A DNA stretch of 45,343 nt from Paracraurococcus ruber (GCF_004353985.1 NZ_SMOA01000026.1:1-45343), one strand, 5' to 3'; numbered from the stretch's first letter, positions 17,658 through 27,430 are shown. The notes: generated by a model from the letters alone, not told the origin. Made by a program: numbers and translations.

Positions 17658-18376
17658 CAGCGGAAGGCCGCCAGCCCGGTGCGGTCCGGGGCAGCGCCCG
17701 CCGCGGCCCCGGCACCGCGCAGCGCAGCCCCGGCCGGCGACCCGTCCGCCACCGCCGCATGGCGGTCGGGCCGCGCCGCCATCCGCGCCAGGTCCGCCCA
17801 GGCCTGCGGCGGCAACAGGGCCAGCGTCCGGAACCCGCCTTCGCCATCGGGGTGCAGGATGGCGGCGGCGCCCTGCGGTTCCGGCGGCGGGCCGCCGGCG
17901 GCGATCAGGTGGTAGGAATGCCCGACCAGGATCAGGTTGCCCGCCTCGGATGCCGGCGCCGCCCGGGCGATCAGGTCGCGCAGCGCCTGGCCCATCGCCC
18001 GGTGCGCGGCGGCATCCACATGCCGCGGCAGCGCCAGCGCCATCTCCGGCGCGCCGTCCCCGAAGGCCAGCGCCGCGGTTTCCAGCGTGCGGCAATAGGG
18101 GCTGGCGAGGACGCGGCCGACCGGCACCGCCAGGGCCCGCATCGCCTCGCCGATGGCGCGGGCCTGGGCGCGCCCCGCCTCGGTCAGGTTGCGCTGCGTG
18201 GCGCAGTCGCCCAGCACGGCCTGGCCCTGGTCCGGATGCGGCGGCCCCGTCTCCGCATGGCGGAGGAAGACGACGAGGCCGCCGGCGCGCAGCGCCTGCA
18301 GCCAGTCGGCCGGCGAGGCCGCGGCCGGAAGGGCGAGCAGGGCCAGCAGCAGGCCCGGAAGGATACGGTTCCGCAT
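17657..18376 (-). CDS. Exported histidine phosphatase superfamily protein
   Basis: 239 aa. A signal peptide (MRNRILPGLLLALLALPAAAS) precedes the phosphatase fold. The RHG motif is RHAETG (39-44, phosphohistidine His40), the second arginine is in SPYCRTLETA, and the distal catalytic His is in LVGHSYH (about 153). It should act in the periplasm on an unknown phosphate ester. The C-terminal 40 residues are low-complexity Ala/Gly. The start at 18376 was chosen to put the signal at the N-terminus. An A+T-rich leader with alternative hairpins lies just upstream. Confidence 0.85.
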   Translation of the reverse strand: MRNRILPGLLLALLALPAAASPADWLQALRAGGLVVFLRHAETGPPHPDQGQAVLGDCATQRNLTEAGRAQARAIGEAMRALAVPVGRVLASPYCRTLETAALAFGDGAPEMALALPRHVDAAAHRAMGQALRDLIARAAPASEAGNLILVGHSYHLIAAGGPPPEPQGAAAILHPDGEGGFRTLALLPPQAWADLARMAARPDRHAAVADGSPAGAALRGAGAAAGAAPDRTGLAAFR

Positions 18377-18428
18377 GGCGCCGATCTGGCCGCGCGCCAT
18401 GCCGGGTTCAAGGCAAAACAAGTCGTGA

Positions 18429-18488
18429 ATTCAGGTGTTTATCCACCAACACCTGAATAGGATTAACACCTGTTCATGCGTTGGTGGA
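18429..18488. promoter_or_regulatory. A+T-rich leader with two mutually exclusive hairpins
   Basis: Stem I pairs ATTCAGGTGTT (18429-18439) with AACACCTGAAT (18448-18458), 11 bp around an 8-base loop. Stem II pairs TCCACCAAC (18442-18450) with GTTGGTGGA (18480-18488). Both need positions 18448-18450, so only one can form. AACACCTG also recurs at 18465-18472. The site lies between the amidase stop codon and the histidine-phosphatase gene, both on the minus strand. It may be a terminator/antiterminator or a protein-binding operator. Confidence 0.5.
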
Positions 18489-18497
18489 ACGCAAGGG

Positions 18498-19886
18498 TCA
18501 GCCGGTGACCAGGGCCGGCCGCTTTGCCCGCCAGGGATGCGCCGCCTCATAGGCATGGCCGGCGCGGAACAGCGTCGGCTCGGCGAAGGGCTTGCCGATG
18601 AGCTGCATGGCCACCGGCAGCCCGCCGGCGCCGAAGCCGGTGCAGAGCGTGAGGCCGGGCCAGCCCGTGACGTTGAAGGGAATGGTGAAGTTCAGCCGCT
18701 CGAGGAAGCCCCATTTCGGCACGTCCTCGAACCGCGCCGCCTCCCCGGGCTGGGCGGCGGTGAGCAGGATGTCCACGTCCTGCGTCGCCGCCACCGTCGC
18801 GGCGATCAGCTCCCGCCGCTTCTTCTGCGCCGCCATGTAGTCGGCCGCCGAGAGCATCCCACCCAGCGCCAGGCGGTCGCGCATCAGCTCCCCGTACAGC
18901 ATGGGGTCGCGGCGCATCCATTCCTCGTGCACCGCGAAGGATTCGGTCAGCAGGATCAGCCAGCCGCAGGCGTTGAACTCGGCCAGCGACGGCAGGGTGA
19001 CGTCGCGGACCTCGGCGCCTTCCTGGCGGAAGAACGCGGCGGCGGCATCGATCCCGGCGAGGGTGGCGGGGCTGACCGGCGCATCGGTCTCGTGGAAGTG
19101 GCGGATGACGCCGATGCGCAGGCCCTTCACGCCCTGGCCGAGCTCGGCGGAGAAGTCCGGCACCGGGCGGTTGGCGCTGGCCGGGTCGGCGGGGTCGTGG
19201 CCGGCCATGGCCTGCAGCAGCAGGGCACAGTCCTCCACCGTCCAGGCCATCGGCCCCGTGTGGTCGAGCGACTGCGCCAGCGGCAGCACGCCGGCGCGGG
19301 AACAGAGGCCATAGGTCGGCTTGATGCCGGCGATGCCGCAGAGCGCGGCCGGGCCGCGGATGGACCCGCCGGTGTCGGAGCCCGTGCCGCCGAGGATCAT
19401 GCCGGCAGCGACCGCGGCGCCGGTGCCGCTGGACGACCCGGCCGGGAAATGCGCCGGGTTCCAGGGGTTGCGGGCGGGCGGCCAGGGCAGGTCGAAGCTC
19501 GGCCCGCCGAAGGCGAATTCATGCGTCGCCAGCTTGCCGAGCATGACCACGCCGGCCTCGGCCAGCAGGCGGACGGTGGTCGCATCCTCCTGCGGGACAT
19601 GGTCCTTCAGCACCCTGGAATGCGCCGTCGTCGGGATGCCGGCGGTGCAGTAGATGTCCTTGTGCGCGAAGGGGATGCCGTCGAGCGGGCCGCGCGATTC
19701 GCCCTTCATCACGCGCGCCTCGGCCGCCTTCGCCTGGGCGCGGGCGCCCGCGGCTTCCAGCCGGATGAAGGCGTTCAGCGTGCCGTCGAGCGCCTCGACG
19801 CGGGCCAGGCAGGCCTCGGTCAGCTCCACCGGTGAAAGCTGCTTCGCGGCGATGGCACGAGCGGCGCCGGCGATGGTCGGGATCAT
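18498..19886 (-). CDS. Amidase signature family enzyme, AtzE-like
   Basis: 462 aa. The Ser-cisSer-Lys triad is visible: Lys76 (GIPFAHKDIY), the cis-Ser near 151-153 (AGSSSGTGAAVA) and nucleophile Ser175 (GSDTGGSIRGPA). It hydrolyses an amide or an allophanate/biuret-type C-N bond in the cytoplasm. It lies directly downstream of a small AtzG-like gene with a 4-base overlap (ATGA), the arrangement of AtzG/AtzE in which the small protein stabilises the amidase, much as GatC does GatA. The true substrate could be 1-carboxybiuret or another amide. The start MIPTIAGAARAIA at 19886 fits the family start. Confidence 0.88.
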   Translation of the reverse strand: MIPTIAGAARAIAAKQLSPVELTEACLARVEALDGTLNAFIRLEAAGARAQAKAAEARVMKGESRGPLDGIPFAHKDIYCTAGIPTTAHSRVLKDHVPQEDATTVRLLAEAGVVMLGKLATHEFAFGGPSFDLPWPPARNPWNPAHFPAGSSSGTGAAVAAGMILGGTGSDTGGSIRGPAALCGIAGIKPTYGLCSRAGVLPLAQSLDHTGPMAWTVEDCALLLQAMAGHDPADPASANRPVPDFSAELGQGVKGLRIGVIRHFHETDAPVSPATLAGIDAAAAFFRQEGAEVRDVTLPSLAEFNACGWLILLTESFAVHEEWMRRDPMLYGELMRDRLALGGMLSAADYMAAQKKRRELIAATVAATQDVDILLTAAQPGEAARFEDVPKWGFLERLNFTIPFNVTGWPGLTLCTGFGAGGLPVAMQLIGKPFAEPTLFRAGHAYEAAHPWRAKRPALVTG

Positions 19887-20077
19887 CGGCCAGGCTCCGC
19901 CGAGAAGGTGGTGGCCGGCTCGGCCTCGGGCGGCGGGGCAGGGCTGCGGACGAGCTTCTGCCAGGCTTCCACGCCGCCCCAGACGGCATGCAGCGTCGCC
20001 TTCTGCGCCGGAGTCAGCGGCAGGCCGGCGCGCGCGACCAGCGCATCGAACTGGGCCTCGGTGGTCTCGGGCGGCAT
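19883..20077 (-). CDS. AtzG-like small amidase partner (DUF4089-type)
   Basis: 64 aa. Residues 5-45 (TEAQFDALVARAGLPLTPAQ, then LHAVWGGVEAWQKLV) match the two-helix AtzG-like family; a proline-rich tail follows (RSPAPPPEAEPA). The product is expected to bind and stabilise the amidase encoded next, with which it overlaps by 4 bp. The ATG at 20077 is preceded by GGGGGAGAGAG on the minus strand, a strong Shine-Dalgarno. It faces the divergent thiamine-diphosphate enzyme gene. Confidence 0.78.
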   Translation of the reverse strand: MPPETTEAQFDALVARAGLPLTPAQKATLHAVWGGVEAWQKLVRSPAPPPEAEPATTFSAEPGR

Positions 20078-20357
20078 CGCTCTCTCTCCCCCAGCCATGG
20101 ATGGCGGCGGAGTATGCGGGGTTTCCCGGTTGCGGGAAGCGCATGCGGCGGCGGCAGGCGCGGTGCTGACGCCGCGCGCTGCCCGCGGCGCAGGCAGCCA
20201 GCGCCAGGGTTGCCGGATGCGGCGGCAGTCACGGTGCCGCGCGACCGTTGCGCGCCCCGCGAAGGCAGGGCAAGCTTTCGGCAGGAAACGGATGCGCGCC
20301 GGGCGAACCGGCCGCGCGGCATCGGCTGCGCAAGCGCCGGGCGGGAGGAATTCGGAC

Positions 20358-21983
20358 ATGAAGCTTGGCGAAGCCATCGCGGAGATCATGCGGCGCGAGG
20401 GCGTCGAGATCCTTTGCGGCTATCCGGTCAACCACCTGATCGAATTCGCCGCGGCGCGCGACATCCGCCCCGTCATGGTGCGGCAGGAACGCATCGGGCT
20501 GCACATGGCGGATGCGATCAGCCGCGTGACCAGCGGCCGCAAGATCGGCGCCTTCTGCATGCAGCACGGCCCGGGCAGCGAGAACGCCTATGGCGGCGTC
20601 GCCCAGGCCTATGGCGAGAGCGTGCCGGTGCTGGTGGTGCCGCAGGGCTACCCGCAGCGGATCGCGCATATCGACCCGAACTACAACTCCTCCGAGGCGA
20701 TGCGCCATGTGGTGAAGTCGGCCGAGCCGGTCGTCGTCGCCGCCGAGATCCAGAACATCATGCGCCGCGCCTTCACCAGGCTGCGCAATGGCCGCGGCGG
20801 GCCGGTGCTGGTGGAGGTGCCGACCGACCTGTGGAATGCCGAGGTCGGCGAGATCGACTATGCGCCGGTGATCGCCACGCGCTACGGCCCCGACCCGGCC
20901 GAGGTGAAGCGCGCCGCGGCGCTGCTGGCCGGCGCCAAGCGGCCGGTGATCTATGCCGGCACCGGCGTGCATTGGGCGCGGGCCTGGGACCAGCTGGCGA
21001 AGCTTTCGGCGCTGCTGGCGGCGCCGGTCTGCACCAGCCTGGGCGGGAAGTCCGCCTTCAACGAGGAGCATCCGCTGAGCCTGGGCGCCGCCGGCGTCGC
21101 CATGGGCAAGCACATGCGCGTCTTCCTCGACAAGGCGGATGTGATCATCGGCATCGGCTGTTCCTTCACCGAGACCAATTTCGGCGCGAAGATGCCGAAG
21201 GGGCCGAAATACATCCACGCCACGCTCGACCCGATGCACCTGAACAAGGATGTGCGGGCGGATATCGGCCTGATCGGCGATGCCGGCCTGACCATGGATG
21301 CGCTGCTGGCCGAGCTTGAGGCGCTGGTGGCGTCGCCGCGCGACCCGGCGCCGGTGGCGGCCGAGATCCAGTCGGTGCGGGAGCCCTGGCTGGCCGAGTG
21401 GATGCCGAAGCTGACCAGCAAGGACGCGCCGCTGAACCCCTATCGCGTGCTGTGGGATCTGCAGCACACGGTGGACAAGGACAACACCATCATCACGCAT
21501 GACGCCGGCAGCCCGCGCGACCAGATCTCGCCCTTCTGGAAGAGCACGACCCCGCTGTCCTATCTCGGCTGGGGCAAGACCACGCAGCTGGGCTACGGGC
21601 TGGGCCTGGCGATGGGGGCCAAGCTGGCGGCACCCGAGAAGCTCTGCATCAATGTCTGGGGCGATGCCGCCATCGGTTTCACCGGCATGGATTTCGAGAC
21701 CTGCGTGCGCGAGCGCATCCCGATCATGTCCGTGCTGCTGAACAATTTCTCCATGGCGATCGAGCTGAAGGTGATGCCGGTCAGCACCGAGAAGTACCGC
21801 AGCACCGACATCTCCGGCGACTATGCGGCGATGGCGCGCGCCTTCGGCGGCCATGGCGAACGGGTGACCGACCCGTCCGAGATCGTGCCGGCGATCCGCC
21901 GCGGCATCGAGAAGACGCAGGCCGGCATCCCGGTGCTGCTGGAGTTCATCACGAGCAAAGAGACACAGGTCTCCCGGCAATAA
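20358..21983 (+). CDS. Thiamine-diphosphate-requiring enzyme, acetolactate synthase-related
   Basis: 541 aa, domains N-PYR, central and C-PP. Cofactor-activating Glu44 lies in VRQERIGLHMADAISRV, where the usual ADGYAR has become ADAISR. The Mg/ThDP motif starts at WGDAAIGFTGMDFE and ends in LLNN. It is a distinct branch from the enzyme at 11.5-13.3 kb and no regulatory subunit is adjacent. It probably makes or breaks a C-C bond next to a 2-oxo acid carbonyl in catabolism; the substrate is unknown. GGGAGGA at 20343-20349 gives the ATG an ideal Shine-Dalgarno. It is followed by a paired-hairpin element and then an ABC importer in the same direction, so a functional link is plausible. Confidence 0.83.
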   Translation: MKLGEAIAEIMRREGVEILCGYPVNHLIEFAAARDIRPVMVRQERIGLHMADAISRVTSGRKIGAFCMQHGPGSENAYGGVAQAYGESVPVLVVPQGYPQRIAHIDPNYNSSEAMRHVVKSAEPVVVAAEIQNIMRRAFTRLRNGRGGPVLVEVPTDLWNAEVGEIDYAPVIATRYGPDPAEVKRAAALLAGAKRPVIYAGTGVHWARAWDQLAKLSALLAAPVCTSLGGKSAFNEEHPLSLGAAGVAMGKHMRVFLDKADVIIGIGCSFTETNFGAKMPKGPKYIHATLDPMHLNKDVRADIGLIGDAGLTMDALLAELEALVASPRDPAPVAAEIQSVREPWLAEWMPKLTSKDAPLNPYRVLWDLQHTVDKDNTIITHDAGSPRDQISPFWKSTTPLSYLGWGKTTQLGYGLGLAMGAKLAAPEKLCINVWGDAAIGFTGMDFETCVRERIPIMSVLLNNFSMAIELKVMPVSTEKYRSTDISGDYAAMARAFGGHGERVTDPSEIVPAIRRGIEKTQAGIPVLLEFITSKETQVSRQ

Positions 21984-21994
21984 ACTCGAGGGTT

Positions 21995-22051
21995 CCAAGG
22001 GCCCTTCGGCCCTTGGCGGAGGGAGCGCGAGGGAGGCAGAGCCTCCCTCGC
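21995..22051. repeat. Paired-hairpin element, copy C
   Basis: Hairpin 1 is CCAAGGGCC / GGCCCTTGG at 21995-22003 and 22008-22016 (loop CTTC), flanked on the left by GGTT. Hairpin 2 is GCGAGGGAGGC / GCCTCCCTCGC at 22027-22037 and 22041-22051 (loop AGA). It fills the 88-bp gap between the thiamine-diphosphate enzyme and the ABC ATPase gene, ending 20 bp before the next ATG, so it may be both a terminator/attenuator and part of the next leader. Confidence 0.8.
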
Positions 22052-22071
22052 TTGTCTTGGCAGGAGTCCGC

Positions 22072-23121
<1,050 letters not shown>

Positions 23122-23143
23122 CCCAAGGGGGAACGACACCACG

Positions 23144-24472
23144 ATGCATGTGATCACGAGACGCGAGGCGCTGACGCTGGCCGGCGCCGCCCTGGCGGCA
23201 AGTGCGGCCGCGCGGCAGGCGGCGGCGCAGATCCCCGCGGCCGAGGCCTCGCTCAACCTGCCGGTCGAGAGCGGCGCGACCCTGCGCATCCTGCGCCCGG
23301 CCCGCTTCGTCGAGCCGGACGAGGTGCTGTTCCGCGAGAACACCGCGCGCTTCCAGCAGCAGACCGGCGTGCAGGTCCGCGTCGACTTCGTGGGATGGGA
23401 GGATATCCGCGCCCAGACCGCCGTCACCGCCAATACCGGCAGCGGGCCGGACGTGGTGCTGGGCTGGGCCGAGGACCCGCACATCTTCGTCGACAAGCTG
23501 GTCGAGCTGACCGACGTCGCGGAATATCTTGGCAAGCGCTATGGCGGCTGGAAATTCCTCGGCGAGAAGTTCGGCAAGCGGAACGGCACCAACAACTGGA
23601 TCGGCATTCCCTTCGGCGGCACCTCCGGCCCCGTGGTGTACCGGGAGAGCGCGGTGCGGGAAGCCGGCTACAGCGGCATCCCGACCGAGCACGACAAGTT
23701 CCTCGACCTCTGCCGCAAGCTGCGCGCCGCCAACAAGCCGGCCGGCTTCACCCTGGGCAATGCCGTCGGCGACGGCAACGGCTATGCCAACTGGCTGGTC
23801 TGGTCGCATGGCGGCTTCCTGGTCGATGAGGCCGGGAAGGTCGCCATCAACAGCAAGCAGACGGTGGAGGCGCTGAAATACGCCGCCGAGCTGCAGAAGA
23901 CCTTCCCGCCCGGCACCCTGTCCTGGAGCGACGTCTCCAACAACCGGGCCTATGCGGCGAACGAGTGCTTCCTGACGCAGAACGGCGTCTCGCTGTATTT
24001 CGCGCTGAAGAACGACCCGGCGACGGCGGCGATCGCCGCCGACACCAACCATGCGCCGATGCCGGCCGGCCTCGTCGGGTCCGCCCCGCAATCGGCGCTG
24101 ACCATCAACGCCATGCTGTTCCGCCACAGCCGCTTCCCCAACGCGGCCAAGGCCTATCTGGCCTTCATGATGGAGCGGGAGCAGTACGACCCCTGGCTGC
24201 AGAAATGCCTGGGCTACTGGGCGCATCCGCTGAACGCCTACGACCGCAGCGCGGTCTGGAACAGCGACCCCAAGCTGGCGGTGTTCAAGGACAGCATGAA
24301 CAACCGCTTCTGGAATGGCTGGAAGGGCCCGATCAACCAGGCCGCCGCCGCCGCCACCGCGGAATATGTCATGGTGCAGATGTGCGCCGCCGTCGCATCC
24401 GGCCAGCAGACGCCGGAAGCCGCGGCGCGCGAGGCCGACCGGCGCGCCCGCCGCTACTACCGCGGCACGTGA
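23144..24472 (+). CDS. ABC transporter substrate-binding protein, family 1 (carbohydrate type)
   Basis: 442 aa. The N-terminus MHVITRREALTLAGAALA carries a twin-Arg-like signal cleaved near RQAAAQ. The mature domain has the family-1 pattern: FVEPDEVLFRENTARFQQQT at the start, GPDVVLGWAEDPHIF, WIGIPFGGTSGPVVYRES, then SWSDVSNNRAYAANECFLTQNG. It should bind a sugar or sugar-like solute in the periplasm. It is 22 bp after the ATPase gene and 115 bp before the first permease; that gap carries two stable hairpins. The substrate cannot be assigned from sequence. Confidence 0.9.
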   Translation: MHVITRREALTLAGAALAASAAARQAAAQIPAAEASLNLPVESGATLRILRPARFVEPDEVLFRENTARFQQQTGVQVRVDFVGWEDIRAQTAVTANTGSGPDVVLGWAEDPHIFVDKLVELTDVAEYLGKRYGGWKFLGEKFGKRNGTNNWIGIPFGGTSGPVVYRESAVREAGYSGIPTEHDKFLDLCRKLRAANKPAGFTLGNAVGDGNGYANWLVWSHGGFLVDEAGKVAINSKQTVEALKYAAELQKTFPPGTLSWSDVSNNRAYAANECFLTQNGVSLYFALKNDPATAAIAADTNHAPMPAGLVGSAPQSALTINAMLFRHSRFPNAAKAYLAFMMEREQYDPWLQKCLGYWAHPLNAYDRSAVWNSDPKLAVFKDSMNNRFWNGWKGPINQAAAAATAEYVMVQMCAAVASGQQTPEAAAREADRRARRYYRGT

Positions 24473-24479
24473 GGCGGGA

Positions 24480-24561
24480 CAGATCGCGGCAGGGCGAAGG
24501 CCCGGACGCGTAGATCTGCCCGGCAGGCAGGGTTCGCGGGGCCGCCGGCGACGGCGGCCCC
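24480..24561 (+). repeat. Two intercistronic hairpins between receptor and permease genes
   Basis: Stem 1 pairs CAGATC (24480-24485) with GATCTG (24513-24518), with an inner GGGC-GAAG-GCCC hairpin (24492-24503). Stem 2 is a perfect 10-bp GGGGCCGCCG / CGGCGGCCCC (24538-24547, 24552-24561) closed by a GCGA tetraloop. Such structures often stabilise receptor mRNA over downstream permease mRNA. Confidence 0.6.
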
Positions 24562-24587
24562 CACCAGATCAGGGAGGAAGGCTGCCC

Positions 24588-25544
24588 ATGTCCGCAACGG
24601 CCACCGCGGCCTGGAAGAATGTCCGCCAGGAACCAAGCTGGCTGGTCCGGCTGTTCGACTGGAAGCCGTTGCTCGTCTTCCTCTGCCTGCTGCCGGCGGT
24701 CGGGCTGCTGCTGGTCTTCCTGACCTATCCGCTCGGCTTGGGCATCTGGCTGGCCTTCACCGACACCATGATTGGCCGCGGCGGATCCTGGGTCGGCCTC
24801 GAGAATTTCGAATACCTGGCGGAAGACCCGGTGTTCTGGAACGCGGTCTTCTACAGCGTGTTCTACACCGCCGTCGCCACGGTCGGGAAATTCGCGCTCG
24901 GCCTCTGGCTGGCGCTGCTGCTGAACCAGCACCTGCCGTTCAAGTCGCTGATCCGCGCCATCGTCCTGCTGCCCTGGATCACGCCCACGGTGCTGTCGGC
25001 GATCGCCTTCTGGTGGATCTACGACCCGCAGTTCAGCATCGTCTCCTACATCGTCGTCGACGTGCTGGGGCTGCGGACCACCTATTTCGACTTCCTGGGC
25101 TCCGCTTGGCCGGCGCGCTACTCGCTGATCGCGGCCAATATCTGGCGTGGCATCCCCTTCGTCGCGATCTGCCTGCTGGCCGGGCTGCAGACCATAAGCC
25201 CCAGCCTCTACGAAGCGGCGCTGCTGGACGGCGCCACGGCCTGGCAGCGCTTCACCCAGATCACCGTGCCGCTGCTGATGCCGATCCTGGCGATCGTCAT
25301 GACCTTCAGCATCATCTTCACCTTCACCGACTTCCAGCTGGTCTACGCCATCACCCGCGGCGGGCCGGTGAACTCCACCCATCTCATGGCCACGCTGGCC
25401 TTCCAGCGCGGCATTCCCGGCGGGCAGCTGGCGGAAGGCGCGGCCATCGCGGTGGCGATGATCCCCTTCCTCGTCTTCGCCACGCTGTTCACCTATTTCG
25501 GCATGGCGCGGCGCAAGTGGCAGCAGGGGGAAGGCAATGACTGA
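24588..25544 (+). CDS. Carbohydrate ABC transporter permease (MalF/UgpA type)
   Basis: 318 aa with six membrane helices (first about 27-52) and the long first periplasmic loop (GLGIWLAFTDTMIGRGGSWVGLENF). The EAA loop reads TISPSLYEAALLDGAT at about 200-215. It pairs with the permease encoded next. A GGGAGGA Shine-Dalgarno precedes the ATG. Its last 8 bases overlap the next gene. The N-terminal 25 residues (SATATAAWKNVRQEPS) are cytoplasmic. Confidence 0.92.
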   Translation: MSATATAAWKNVRQEPSWLVRLFDWKPLLVFLCLLPAVGLLLVFLTYPLGLGIWLAFTDTMIGRGGSWVGLENFEYLAEDPVFWNAVFYSVFYTAVATVGKFALGLWLALLLNQHLPFKSLIRAIVLLPWITPTVLSAIAFWWIYDPQFSIVSYIVVDVLGLRTTYFDFLGSAWPARYSLIAANIWRGIPFVAICLLAGLQTISPSLYEAALLDGATAWQRFTQITVPLLMPILAIVMTFSIIFTFTDFQLVYAITRGGPVNSTHLMATLAFQRGIPGGQLAEGAAIAVAMIPFLVFATLFTYFGMARRKWQQGEGND

Positions 25545-26445
25545 AGCGACCGCCGCCGCATCCGACGGGCCGGAAGCGCGCGCCGCCCTGGCGCCGGAGC
25601 TGATGACCTGGGACAGCAAGGCGCGCCGGGTGGTGACGCTCTATGTCCCGCTCGCCTGCTTCCTCATCATCCTGCTGTTCCCGTTCTACTGGATGGCCGT
25701 GACGGCCTTCAAGCCGAACGCCGAGCTGTACGACTACAAGCAGTACAACCCGTTCTGGATCAGCAGCCCGACCATCGCCCACATCAAGCACCTGCTGTTC
25801 AACACCAGCTACCCGCGCTGGCTTTGGACGACGATGCTGGTGGCCATCGCCTCCACCTTCCTGTCGCTGTTCGCCAGCGTGCTGGCGGCCTATGCGATCC
25901 AGCGGCTGCGCTTCAAGGGCAGCCAGTATGTCGGGCTGGGGATCTACCTGGCCTACCTCGTGCCGCCCAGCATCCTGTTCATCCCGCTGGCGACCATGGT
26001 CTTCCGCCTGGGCCTGTTCGACACGCCCTTCGCGCTGATCCTGACCTACCCGACCTTCCTGGTGCCCTTCTGCACCTGGCTGCTGATCGGCTACTTCAAG
26101 TCGATCCCCTATGAGCTGGAGGAATGCGCGCTGATCGACGGCGCGACGCGGCTGCAGATCCTGACGCAGATCACCCTGCCGCTGGCCGTGCCCGGGCTGA
26201 TCAGCGCCGGCATCTTCAGCTTCACCCTGTCCTGGAACGAGTTCATCTACGCCCTCGCCTTTATCCAGAGCAGCGAGAGCAAGACGGTGCCGGTGGCGAT
26301 CCTGACGGAGCTCGTCTCGGGCGACGTGTACCAGTGGGGGGCGCTGATGGCGGGATCGCTGCTGGGAAGCCTGCCCGTGGCGATCTTCTACAGCTTCTTC
26401 GTGGACTACTACGTGTCGTCGCTGACGGGAGCTGTGAAGGAGTAA
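25537..26445 (+). CDS. Carbohydrate ABC transporter permease (MalG/UgpE type)
   Basis: 302 aa with six membrane helices and an extended soluble N-terminus (about 38 residues). The EAA loop is SIPYELEECALIDGAT. The C-terminus YSFFVDYYVSSLTGAVKE is the normal end of MalG-type proteins in this branch. It completes the four-gene importer (ATPase, receptor, two permeases). The start overlaps the previous gene by 8 nt, so translation is coupled. The stop is followed at once by a paired-hairpin element. Confidence 0.92.
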   Translation: MTEATAAASDGPEARAALAPELMTWDSKARRVVTLYVPLACFLIILLFPFYWMAVTAFKPNAELYDYKQYNPFWISSPTIAHIKHLLFNTSYPRWLWTTMLVAIASTFLSLFASVLAAYAIQRLRFKGSQYVGLGIYLAYLVPPSILFIPLATMVFRLGLFDTPFALILTYPTFLVPFCTWLLIGYFKSIPYELEECALIDGATRLQILTQITLPLAVPGLISAGIFSFTLSWNEFIYALAFIQSSESKTVPVAILTELVSGDVYQWGALMAGSLLGSLPVAIFYSFFVDYYVSSLTGAVKE

Positions 26446-26494
26446 GCGAGGGCCTGCCCTCGCCCAGCCGCCGGGGCCTCGGGCGAGGCCCCGG
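26446..26494. repeat. Paired-hairpin element, copy D (probable bidirectional terminator)
   Basis: Hairpin GCGAGGG / CCCTCGC at 26446-26452 and 26457-26463 (loop CCTG) starts on the base after the permease stop. Hairpin CCGGGGCCTC / GAGGCCCCGG at 26471-26480 and 26485-26494 (loop GGGC) follows. Read on the minus strand it has the same order as copies A, C and F: the GG-TCC-flanked stem first, then the second stem. It lies between convergent genes. Confidence 0.75.
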
Positions 26495-26507
26495 ACCCCG
26501 GCCCGGA

Positions 26508-27269
26508 TCAGAGCTTGCGCTGCAGGCCGGCCACGTAGCCGCGGTTGTAGGTCGGCGTCAGCCAGACCTCGTTCATCGTCACGCCTGGCGGCAGCGTCGC
26601 CACATACAGCAGCAGGTCGGCGCAGTGCTCCGGCTGCAGCATCCGGTCCAGGTCCTCCTGGCTCAGCGGATTGGGGCGCTTCTTCAGGATCTCGGTGTTC
26701 ACCTCGCCCGGGCAGAAGGCCGTGCTGCGGATGCCGTTGACGCATTCCTCCATGTTGATCGTGTGGCTCATCGCCACCACGCCGTGCTTGGCCGCGTTGT
26801 AGCCGGCGCCGCTCATCACGCCGACATTGCGCCCGGCCATGCTGGCGGTGTGGATCATCACCCCACCGCCCTGCTTCCGCATCACCGGCAGCACCGCCCG
26901 CGCGACATAGAAGGCCGAGGAGAGGTTGCCCTGGATCAGCTGGTCGATCCCCTCCGGCGTCAGGTTGTCCCAGCGCCGCTCCGTCACGTTCAGCCCGGCA
27001 TTGCTCACCAGCACGTCGAGGCGGCCATGCGCCGCGGCGATCGCATCTGCCACGCGCTGCACGTCCCTCGCCTGCATCAGGTCGGCCGGCTGCACCTCGG
27101 CCTTGCCGCCCTTGCCGCGGATGCGCTCCGCCACCTGCTCCAGCCGGTCGCGCCGGCGCCCGGTCAGGATCACCATGGCGCCCTCGGCGCCGAAGCGCTC
27201 CGCCACCGCCTCCCCGATCCCGCTGCCCGCGCCCGTCACCCAGGCGATCCTGCCGTCCAGCCTGCCCAT
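26508..27269 (-). CDS. Short-chain dehydrogenase/reductase
   Basis: 253 aa, classical SDR. Cofactor loop TGAGSGIG (12-19), Asn90 in SNAG, Ser143, Tyr157 and Lys161 in YNAAK. The Arg cluster after the second strand (TGRRRDR) suggests NADP preference. The C-terminus has a substrate loop PGEVNTEILKKRP and ends VWLTPTYNRGYVAGLQRKL, an unusual replacement for the common Val-Asp-Gly-Gly. It converges on the ABC importer and diverges from the enolase-superfamily gene at 27431, so it could belong to either pathway. Confidence 0.9.
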   Translation of the reverse strand: MGRLDGRIAWVTGAGSGIGEAVAERFGAEGAMVILTGRRRDRLEQVAERIRGKGGKAEVQPADLMQARDVQRVADAIAAAHGRLDVLVSNAGLNVTERRWDNLTPEGIDQLIQGNLSSAFYVARAVLPVMRKQGGGVMIHTASMAGRNVGVMSGAGYNAAKHGVVAMSHTINMEECVNGIRSTAFCPGEVNTEILKKRPNPLSQEDLDRMLQPEHCADLLLYVATLPPGVTMNEVWLTPTYNRGYVAGLQRKL

Positions 27270-27430
27270 GGCATCCTCCCCGTCTCAGGCCGCCACGCTA
27301 ACGCCGCCGCGCCGGCTTGTGGATAGCCGGGCGGCATGGTTCGATCCGGGACAAGCGGATCGCTCGGGCGCGATGGCGCGCCGTGATGCGACGCCGCGCC
27401 GAAGACCATGGGACGGGAACGGAGGACCGG

